Origin: Bacteroidales bacterium
Lineage (GTDB): Bacteria > Bacteroidota > Bacteroidia > Bacteroidales > WCHB1-69
Reading direction: 5' to 3'
NCBI GenBank assembly: GCA_012518765.1
Contig: JAAYRN010000212.1
Coordinates: 1-6,168, forward strand
Length of the DNA: 6,168 nucleotides
Shown here piece after piece: positions 1-4,845 of this stretch. Below the pieces are notes generated by a model. It was not told the DNA's origin, made no database searches, and saw only the letters and a list, made by a program, of their open reading frames with translations. Position numbers and translations under genes: made by a program. Each line of letters begins with the position of its first letter. Positions within the stretch are counted from its first letter, which is position 1.

Positions 1-1277
1 ACAACTATGGTAACATAAACCATAGTTTTTTGCGTTCCCATTACACCTCGGATAACTAACATATTAGGAAGCGAAAGAGACGGACCTGCCAAAAGCAGAG
101 CCAAAGCAGGACCTTTACCCATGCCCAAAGCTGTTAGTCCTTGAATAATAGGAACTTCGGTTAAAGTTGCAAAATACATAAATGCACCCACTATCGAAGC
201 CAATAGATTGGATAAAAAGGAATTTCCACCGACAGCCCACACAATCCACGATTGGGGTATTATGCCAGCTATGCTTGTGTTGTCGTGAGTAGAACCCAAT
301 AAAAAACCTGCAATTACTACACCTATAGCAAGTAAAGGAATAATTTGTTTGGCAAATCCCCATGAAGACAATATCCATTCTTTGTTTTCATTTCCTTCGG
401 TTTTATCCAAAAGAGCAATCGAACTTACTGCAGCTATTCCAACTACCATACTTACTAAAGGATTGGCAATAATCAATGCACTTAATGCTGTAATAGTAGC
501 CCCAAGTAAAACTTGCCAGCTTTTGAGTTTAAGTATATAAATCATTGAAAAAACAAGTATTAAGCCAAATCCTCCCGTAATATACCATTTATATATCCAG
601 ATATAATACCACAAACTGTTTGTGTCGTTTGACGAAGGAGCACCCCAGTTTGCAAATATCAAAATAAAAACCAATGTAAAAAAATGAATAGCGGTTTGCC
701 ACAATGGTTTCCCTTCGGAATTGTCAGAGAAATTTAATTGTTCTTGAGTTTTGTCCTTCTCTTCTTTTCGATAAATAAAGCTCATAATAAGTCCTATAAT
801 AATACTAAAGGCTATAGCACCTATGGTACGAGCTACACCCATTTCAAATCCTAAAATACGAGCAGTAAGAATAATAGCTAAAATATTAATAGCCGGACCC
901 GAATATAAAAAAGCAATAGCTGGTCCCAAGCCAGCACCTCGTTTGTGTATACTCGAAAATAAAGGTAAAATAGTACACGAACATACAGCCAAAATAGCTC
1001 CCGATACCGAAGCAACCGTATAGGCGATCCATTTTTTTGCATTGACTCCAAAACACTTAATAACAGCCCCTTGACTAATAAAAATAGATATGACCCCAGC
1101 TATCAAAAAAGCAGGTAGTAAACATAATATAACATGTTCACGTGCATACCATTTTGAGAGGTCAAGGGTAGCTTCTACGGCAGTGTTAAATATAGGACTG
1201 TTTATCGGTAAGAAAAACACTCCCAAAAACACTACTATAATCCAAAATAAAATATTTAATTCTTTTTTTAATTCCAT
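1..1277 (-). CDS. arsP: ArsP/YraQ-type (DUF318) membrane permease, 3' end cut by the window edge
   Basis: The reading frame opens at ATG 1277-1275 and runs without a stop to the left edge, giving 425 residues. I infer that only a short C-terminal tail is missing. The protein is very hydrophobic, with about 8-10 membrane segments and a charged loop near residues 170-192. Motifs of the predicted-permease family PF03773 are clear: a CSC motif (C99, C101) before ILPLFSSIHKRGAGLGPA, SGPAIN at 126-131, EVPIIQG at 374-380 and GMGKGPALALLLAGPSLSLP near 385-404. The two GPA/GPS-type stretches suggest an internal duplication. Known ArsP members export trivalent organoarsenicals such as methylarsenite and reduced roxarsone, and the C99/C101 pair is a plausible soft-metal site. 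The gene starts 12 bp after arsG, as the last visible gene of the ArsR-controlled operon. The family is certain; the exact substrate is inferred from context, and the symbol is provisional. Confidence 0.85.
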   Translation of the reverse strand, partial: MELKKELNILFWIIVVFLGVFFLPINSPIFNTAVEATLDLSKWYAREHVILCLLPAFLIAGVISIFISQGAVIKCFGVNAKKWIAYTVASVSGAILAVCSCTILPLFSSIHKRGAGLGPAIAFLYSGPAINILAIILTARILGFEMGVARTIGAIAFSIIIGLIMSFIYRKEEKDKTQEQLNFSDNSEGKPLWQTAIHFFTLVFILIFANWGAPSSNDTNSLWYYIWIYKWYITGGFGLILVFSMIYILKLKSWQVLLGATITALSALIIANPLVSMVVGIAAVSSIALLDKTEGNENKEWILSSWGFAKQIIPLLAIGVVIAGFLLGSTHDNTSIAGIIPQSWIVWAVGGNSFLSNLLASIVGAFMYFATLTEVPIIQGLTALGMGKGPALALLLAGPSLSLPNMLVIRGVMGTQKTMVYVTIV

Positions 1278-1289
1278 ATTCAAATCTTT

Positions 1290-1988
1290 TTAAATGACAT
1301 TTAAAATAATGTAATACACACCCACACCTATAAACAGTATAGCCACTATGCGTCTAAACCAATATTCAAAGGTAGTTATGCGGTTATAAAACATTCCCAT
1401 GCTTTTTATAGAGTACGCTAATAACCAAGCAAATAAAACAACAGGAAGGGCAGTTGCGATGGCAAAAACAACGGGAAGAAACAACCCACTAACACTAACC
1501 ACACTCATGGGTATAAGTACGCCAAAATAAAGTACACCACTATACGGACAAAAAGCCAAGGCAAATAGTAAGCCTAATAAAAAAGAACTCCAATAGCTTT
1601 TTTTTAGTTTTTCTTCAATCTTATTTGTAAAATTACCCGATGTAAATATATTTATTTTGATAATGTTAAGCATAAACAAACCTATAATAATCAATAAAGG
1701 ACCTAAAATTTTTTCGCCCCACTTTTGAAGAAAAATAGATATATTTATCTGATTTGCCGTGAAATATAAAATTACAGCAATGCTTGTATAACTCACTATG
1801 CGTCCGAGTGTATAGAATAAACCACTAATAAAAATACGATTTTTATGTGAAATATCGCGACTGATAAATCCTATAGCTGAAATATTGGTAGCCAAAGGAC
1901 AAGGGCTAATTGCCGTCATTAATCCAAGTATAAATGCGGCTATAAATGCATACTGAGTATTAGCTAATATATTTTGTATAAATTCCAT
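1290..1988 (-). CDS. arsG: ArsG-like six-helix membrane protein of the CcdA/DsbD superfamily
   Basis: A complete 232-residue membrane protein with about six predicted helices (roughly 13-35, 52-76, 93-113, 134-160, 168-195 and 212-231). SPCPLATN near 28-35 and FCPYSG near 146-151 place single cysteines (C30, C147) in helix 1 and helix 4, each next to proline. This is the arrangement of the redox-active cysteine pair of CcdA and the DsbD core. Proteins of this type beside ArsF are annotated as ArsG, an exporter of trivalent aromatic arsenicals; broader labels are CcdA-like or TauE/SafE-like. The gene starts 8 bp after arsF and ends 12 bp before the permease, so these genes are almost surely co-transcribed. 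Whether it exports arsenicals, carries electrons across the membrane to ArsF, or both cannot be decided from sequence. Confidence 0.82.
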   Translation of the reverse strand: MEFIQNILANTQYAFIAAFILGLMTAISPCPLATNISAIGFISRDISHKNRIFISGLFYTLGRIVSYTSIAVILYFTANQINISIFLQKWGEKILGPLLIIIGLFMLNIIKINIFTSGNFTNKIEEKLKKSYWSSFLLGLLFALAFCPYSGVLYFGVLIPMSVVSVSGLFLPVVFAIATALPVVLFAWLLAYSIKSMGMFYNRITTFEYWFRRIVAILFIGVGVYYIILNVI

Positions 1989-1996
1989 TTTGATAG

Positions 1997-2419
1997 TTAT
2001 TTATTGATTTTATCAATAGCAATTCGTATCTCTTTTTTTATCTTTTCAAAATCTTGAGCATACATAAATCCTTGATTTGTGATGTCAATTTTTTTAGAAC
2101 CGCTTACTACCAACAAAGCCTGTCCTCCAACTCCCAGTTCTTTGGCTATGGATTTATTTTCAGTCTTATCTAAATTAATGCTTTTAAAAACATATTTTTC
2201 TTTTTTTATCTCATTGCCATAGAGTTGTTCCAAGGCTAATTTAGTATTTTCCTCAAGCAATTGACATGTTTTGCAGCGACGGCTAAAATGGAAGTAATAC
2301 ACTTCAATTTTGTTGGATACTACGGTGTACTTTTTGGGGTGTTGTTCGTTTTGAGGGTTACACGATAAGTTACTTATTGCAATAATGAGCGTTAAACTAA
2401 GTGCTATGATTTGCTTCAT
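1997..2419 (-). CDS. arsF: ArsF-like exported thioredoxin-fold protein
   Basis: A complete 140-residue protein. Residues 1-19 form a hydrophobic signal sequence ending at C20. The lipobox (NLSC) is weak because position -3 is Asn, so it may be a lipoprotein or a plain secreted/anchored protein. The mature part begins a thioredoxin-like strand, VYYFHFSRRCKTCQ, with a CxxC pair at C49/C52. The rest fits a short thioredoxin fold (VFKSINLD near 77-84, GGQALLVVSG near 98-107). This motif is typical of the ArsF family, described as one subunit of a nitroreductase acting on nitrophenyl arsenicals such as roxarsone. It lies 12 bp after the small thioredoxin gene and 8 bp before arsG. A general periplasmic thiol reductase partnered with ArsG is the main alternative. 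Confidence 0.8.
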   Translation of the reverse strand: MKQIIALSLTLIIAISNLSCNPQNEQHPKKYTVVSNKIEVYYFHFSRRCKTCQLLEENTKLALEQLYGNEIKKEKYVFKSINLDKTENKSIAKELGVGGQALLVVSGSKKIDITNQGFMYAQDFEKIKKEIRIAIDKINK

Positions 2420-2431
2420 GATGTATATGAT

Positions 2432-2671
2432 TTAATAATATGTAGATAAAATTTCTTTAATTTCATTGGCGGAGGGGACTCGCCCTTTTACCTCAATTTT
2501 GTCGTTTATAACAAGAGCAGGAAATGACAACACTCCATATTTCATAATATCCATAATGTCATCTATTTTAATAACAGTGGCATTAATGTTATTTTCCGCT
2601 ACTATCTCTCGCGTTATTTTTTCTAATTCCTTACATTTTGAACAGCTTGTTCCTAAAATTTTTATTTCCAT
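2432..2671 (-). CDS. Small MTH895/TM0996-type thioredoxin (redox-active disulfide protein 2 family)
   Basis: A 79-residue protein starting MEIKILGTSCSKC. The CxxC redox pair is C10/C13, the cis-proline region is SFPALVIND (P51), and the C-terminal VKGRVPSANEIKEIL completes a glutaredoxin-like fold. Length and motifs match the MTH895 family of very small thioredoxins. The frame is open further upstream, to an ATG at 2878, but that extension would overlap arsR and cross its stop and the intergenic dyad. ATG 2671 is preferred because it gives the family's usual N-terminus. There is no signal peptide, so it should be cytoplasmic. It follows arsR after 55 bp and precedes arsF by 12 bp. By position it could supply electrons to ArsG/ArsF or be the ArsE-like partner of ArsF; I cannot confirm the ArsE assignment. 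Confidence 0.85.
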   Translation of the reverse strand: MEIKILGTSCSKCKELEKITREIVAENNINATVIKIDDIMDIMKYGVLSFPALVINDKIEVKGRVPSANEIKEILSTYY

Positions 2672-2688
2672 ATAGCTTTGATTTAAAA

Positions 2689-2710
2689 CATTTCGCATTA
2701 TTACGAAATG
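2689..2710. promoter_or_regulatory. Second ArsR-type operator, between arsR and the thioredoxin gene
   Basis: A perfect inverted repeat with 7-bp arms, CATTTCG (2689-2695) and CGAAATG (2704-2710), around an 8-bp AT-rich centre. Its core TTTCG-N8-CGAAA (2691-2708) is identical in arms and spacing to the palindrome upstream of arsR. The 8-bp centres differ (CATTATTA here, TAAATTTA there), so the shared part is the part a dimeric repressor would read. It ends 17 bp before the thioredoxin start. A hairpin role in RNA is possible but would not explain the match to the first site. Confidence 0.65.
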
Positions 2711-2718
2711 AAAAAGTA
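2711..2718 (-). promoter_or_regulatory. Possible -7 box of an internal promoter for the thioredoxin-arsFG-permease genes
   Basis: On the minus strand this reads TACTTTTT, seven of eight positions of the arsR box TACTTTTG (Bacteroidota consensus TAnnTTTG, here with T for the last G). It touches the second dyad just as the arsR -7 box touches the first. No TTTG -33 element is visible upstream, so the promoter call rests on the repeated arrangement. Confidence 0.35.
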
Positions 2719-2726
2719 AAAAAATA

Positions 2727-3035
2727 TTATTGTTTAAAAAAGTTTGATAATAAACGTTTGGCTTCCTCCCAGTTTTCACGATTAATACAATATTTGATGT
2801 AGGGAGGATTGATTTCACCCTGTATAAGTCCTGCTCTTTTGAGTTCAGATAAATGTTCGGATAAAGTAGAACGAGCAATGGGTAATTCTTCTATCATATC
2901 GCCACTGTAGCAACATGTGCTTGCATTTTTTAGTAAAAAATCAAGAATAAAAACACGTACAGGATTGGATAAAGCTTTGCTATACATAGATATTTTTCTT
3001 TGATTTTCAGTAAAATACTCTTTTTTCTTTCGCAT
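2727..3035 (-). CDS. arsR: ArsR/SmtB-family metalloid-responsive repressor
   Basis: A 102-residue winged-helix regulator. SKALSNPVRVFILDFLLKN (19-37) is the usual ArsR N-terminal helix pair, and LPIARSTLSEHLSELKRAGL (51-70) is the helix-turn-helix with its recognition helix. IQGEINPPYIKYCINRENW forms the wing. The normal ArsR CxC in helix 3 is absent; instead there is an adjacent pair C41-C42 (STCCYSGD) plus C83 in the wing region, which together could bind As(III) or an organoarsenical. Length is normal for the family. The gene leads the operon, and a perfect palindrome lies 8 bp before its ATG, so it very probably represses its own transcription and that of the genes after it. The metalloid sensed is inferred from context; sensing of another soft metal is not excluded. 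Confidence 0.9.
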   Translation of the reverse strand: MRKKKEYFTENQRKISMYSKALSNPVRVFILDFLLKNASTCCYSGDMIEELPIARSTLSEHLSELKRAGLIQGEINPPYIKYCINRENWEEAKRLLSNFFKQ

Positions 3036-3043
3036 ATTTCTTA

Positions 3044-3061
3044 TTTCGTAAATTTACGAAA
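3044..3061. promoter_or_regulatory. ArsR-type operator at the arsR promoter
   Basis: TTTCGTAAATTTACGAAA is a perfect 18-bp palindrome with the form TTTCG-N8-CGAAA. It touches the downstream end of the arsR -7 box and ends 8 bp before the arsR start codon, so a bound dimer would cover the transcription start. The same arms and spacing recur at 2691-2708. Size, symmetry and position are those of an ArsR-family autoregulatory site. Confidence 0.75.
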
Positions 3062-3088
3062 CAAAAGTATAATTTTTTTTCATACAAA
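3062..3088 (-). promoter_or_regulatory. arsR operon promoter of Bacteroidota type
   Basis: On the minus strand, TACTTTTG at 3069-3062 matches the Bacteroidota -7 consensus TAnnTTTG exactly. A TTTG lies upstream at 3088-3085 as a possible -33 element, but the 15-bp gap is shorter than the roughly 20 bp usual for this promoter class. The -7 box is the stronger part of the call, supported by its contact with the palindrome at 3044-3061. Confidence 0.55.
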
Positions 3089-3113
3089 AGTTCACTTTGA
3101 TTTAGAAATTAAT

Positions 3114-3145
3114 AAAAAAAGAGACTTCTTCGGAAGTCTCTTTTT
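3114..3145 (-). terminator. Rho-independent terminator of the C1 peptidase gene, probably bidirectional
   Basis: A perfect 8-bp stem, GAGACTTC (3121-3128) and GAAGTCTC (3133-3140), closes a four-base TTCG loop. It is flanked by seven A (3114-3120) and five T (3141-3145). On the minus strand the stem is followed by seven T, giving a standard intrinsic terminator 28 bp after the peptidase stop. The A/T flanks would also let it work for plus-strand transcripts. It separates the peptidase unit from the ars promoter. Confidence 0.9.
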
Positions 3146-3167
3146 CTGCATCTATGCTAAAAGCATA

Positions 3168-4373
3168 TTATTTTATGCCTAATTTTTTTCTTATATTTTT
3201 AGGGATAGCATCTTTATGAATCATAATATTCATTGTTTTATAAGCTACGAAATTATAGGAAGCGTATAAATATCCTTTATAATCACCGTATTCGCCCCAC
3301 GAATTTTTTACGATAAAATATTTATTTCCGTTTTGGTCAACTGCTTTTCCTATAACGTGTAATCCGTGATCATCGGTAGTTTCGTAGTTGTCGAATGCTA
3401 TTTGTCTTTCTTCTTGTGTGATAACTCTTTCTTTGCCTGGATTTTTAAGAAACTCGGCTAATTTATCATTTTTGGGCATGCTTGTCCATTTTGATATTTC
3501 AGAATCAGCCATTTCAACTGTGTTTAAGTCGGGAACTATAGCAATGCTTCCTCTGCGTAAAAATCCTTCCTCCGATACATCAGAGCCCCACGCAAAAGTG
3601 TAGCCGTTGTCGATGGCTTTGTCCATAATATCCATTAATTCATCTAAGGGGATGTTGTAGCTTGTTTCACCTATCCAGTTGTCGGGAATTTCCAAGGCAA
3701 AACTTGTGTAAAAAGGATGGTGAGTAAAAGAGGTTAAGCTTACATAATCATCCATATCTAAGCCTGTTACATTGGTGTAGAAAGATTGTGGTGTGTATTC
3801 TTTCCCTTTGTAGGTAAATTTTTCGGGTTTTTCGCCCAAATAAGCGTCTAAAACTCCATTATAACCACGCAACCAAGCGGTACTTAATTTTCGGTTAGGA
3901 TTTCGGATAATTACATCTACATAAGCCTTTAAAACTCTTTCTAATTCGCTGTGAGCGTGAATAGAATCACCGTAATTTAATCCTGTATATACGTCAAAAG
4001 GAACGATTCCGTCTTTTTTGATTGACCATATAACATCAGCAAATGAACCACCTTGACTGAAATTTAGTTTTCCATGCATTCTTACATAGCGAATGGCTTT
4101 TTCATTGTAGGTATTCCAAACGATGTGAAGAGGAGCTAAACTGGCTGAGTCTTTTCCTTTTCGAATCATTTCAGACTCTAAAAACGAAAGAGCTGACCAT
4201 GACCAACAGGTTCCTGCTCTGTCTTGTGATTTGACCGAAGTGGCGGGCAAACGTTTTAATTCTGTAAACTGATAGCCTTCTTTCTTCTCGGCATCTTTGG
4301 GTGAATCTTGTGCATTAGCTGCAAAAATAAACGATAAAAAAGTAATCGTTAATAATACATTTAATTTTCTCAT
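3168..4373 (-). CDS. Exported C1B cysteine peptidase (bleomycin hydrolase/aminopeptidase C type)
   Basis: A complete 401-residue protein. Residues 1-21 are a signal peptide with a likely cleavage after ANA, so the enzyme should act outside the cytoplasm, in the periplasm or at the surface. The papain-fold active site is complete: the oxyanion glutamine Q50 and nucleophile C56 in SQDRAGTCWSWSALSF, the histidine H336 in DDHGLHVIG, and N357 in KNSWG. Length and the wide gap between Cys and His fit the bleomycin hydrolase branch (C1B), whose known members are aminopeptidases. No separate propeptide is evident. The gene begins 27 bp after ridA with no terminator between them, so co-transcription is likely; it ends before a strong terminator. 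The natural substrate is unknown; peptide trimming for nutrition is a reasonable guess. Confidence 0.9.
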   Translation of the reverse strand: MRKLNVLLTITFLSFIFAANAQDSPKDAEKKEGYQFTELKRLPATSVKSQDRAGTCWSWSALSFLESEMIRKGKDSASLAPLHIVWNTYNEKAIRYVRMHGKLNFSQGGSFADVIWSIKKDGIVPFDVYTGLNYGDSIHAHSELERVLKAYVDVIIRNPNRKLSTAWLRGYNGVLDAYLGEKPEKFTYKGKEYTPQSFYTNVTGLDMDDYVSLTSFTHHPFYTSFALEIPDNWIGETSYNIPLDELMDIMDKAIDNGYTFAWGSDVSEEGFLRRGSIAIVPDLNTVEMADSEISKWTSMPKNDKLAEFLKNPGKERVITQEERQIAFDNYETTDDHGLHVIGKAVDQNGNKYFIVKNSWGEYGDYKGYLYASYNFVAYKTMNIMIHKDAIPKNIRKKLGIK

Positions 4374-4400
4374 TTTGATTTATTTATATTTATTGATATT

Positions 4401-4778
4401 TTATTTCGTGGCAATGGTTTCTATTTCTACCATGGCATTTAAAGGTAAACCCTTGACAGCAAAAGCCGCACGTGCAGGCGGGTTGTTGGGATAATACTTA
4501 GCATATACTTCGTTCATGGCTTTAAAATCAGCCATATCTGTTAATAAACAGGTCGATTTTATAACGTGTTCGTAGGTATAGCCTGCTTCTTTTAAAATAG
4601 CTCCAATATTTTTCATTACTTGTTCGGTTTGTGCTGTAATACCTTCTGGCATTTTACCCGTTGAAGGGTCAACAGGAATTTGTCCCGAAATAAACAACAT
4701 TCCATTTGCCTCTACGGCTTGGCTATAAGGACCTACTGCTTGAGGTGCTTTTTCGGTGTGAATTATCTTTTTTGACAT
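4401..4778 (-). CDS. ridA: RidA-family 2-iminobutanoate/2-iminopropanoate deaminase
   Basis: A 125-residue protein of the YjgF/YER057c/UK114 family, which forms trimers and hydrolyses reactive enamine/imine intermediates such as 2-aminoacrylate released by PLP enzymes. Family signatures are APQAVGPYSQAV (11-22, with Y18), FISGQIPVDPSTG (29-41), the catalytic-type arginine R103 in PPARAAFAV, and VEIETIA with E120. The frame stays open upstream to 4886, but ATG 4778 gives the canonical MSKKIIHTEKAP start and the normal family length. It is also the first start after the promoter at 4815-4822; the longer version would overlap the upstream gene. It is cytoplasmic, with no signal peptide. A housekeeping role is likely, and no partner PLP enzyme is in the window. 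Confidence 0.93.
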   Translation of the reverse strand: MSKKIIHTEKAPQAVGPYSQAVEANGMLFISGQIPVDPSTGKMPEGITAQTEQVMKNIGAILKEAGYTYEHVIKSTCLLTDMADFKAMNEVYAKYYPNNPPARAAFAVKGLPLNAMVEIETIATK

Positions 4779-4814
4779 AAATATTTTGTTTTTTTGTGTT
4801 AGAAAATAGATATG

Positions 4815-4822
4815 CAAAAATA
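4815..4822 (-). promoter_or_regulatory. ridA promoter -7 box of Bacteroidota type
   Basis: The minus strand reads TATTTTTG, an exact TAnnTTTG match, followed by C as often seen. It lies 36 bp before the ridA ATG, in the 67-bp gap after the epimerase gene. I see no TTTG -33 element at the usual distance. It suggests ridA and the peptidase can be transcribed independently of the upstream gene. Confidence 0.5.
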
Positions 4823-4845
4823 CATAAATTTTTATAGTGAATTTT

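Noticed and set aside
115..378. An 87-residue minus-strand ORF rich in Cys, Ser and Tyr
   Set aside because: It lies wholly inside the permease gene in another frame, has no domain-like pattern, and the permease frame is well supported by family motifs.
823..1293. Plus-strand ORFs of 66-67 residues opposite the permease
   Set aside because: They are antisense to a clear membrane-protein frame, basic and low in complexity, with no recognisable start context or motif.
2689..2710. The intergenic dyad as an attenuator or terminator hairpin
   Set aside because: The stem is 7 bp with an 8-base loop and only four T after it on the minus strand. The exact arm and spacing match to the arsR palindrome makes an operator the better reading.
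2672..2878. Longer N-terminus for the small thioredoxin, starting at 2878
   Set aside because: It would add 69 residues that overlap arsR and run through the intergenic dyad. The family starts right before the CxxC strand, as ATG 2671 gives.
3153..3167. Small hairpin TATGC-TAAAA-GCATA right after the peptidase stop
   Set aside because: Only a 5-bp AT-rich stem with no T tail; the strong hairpin at 3121-3140 explains termination here.
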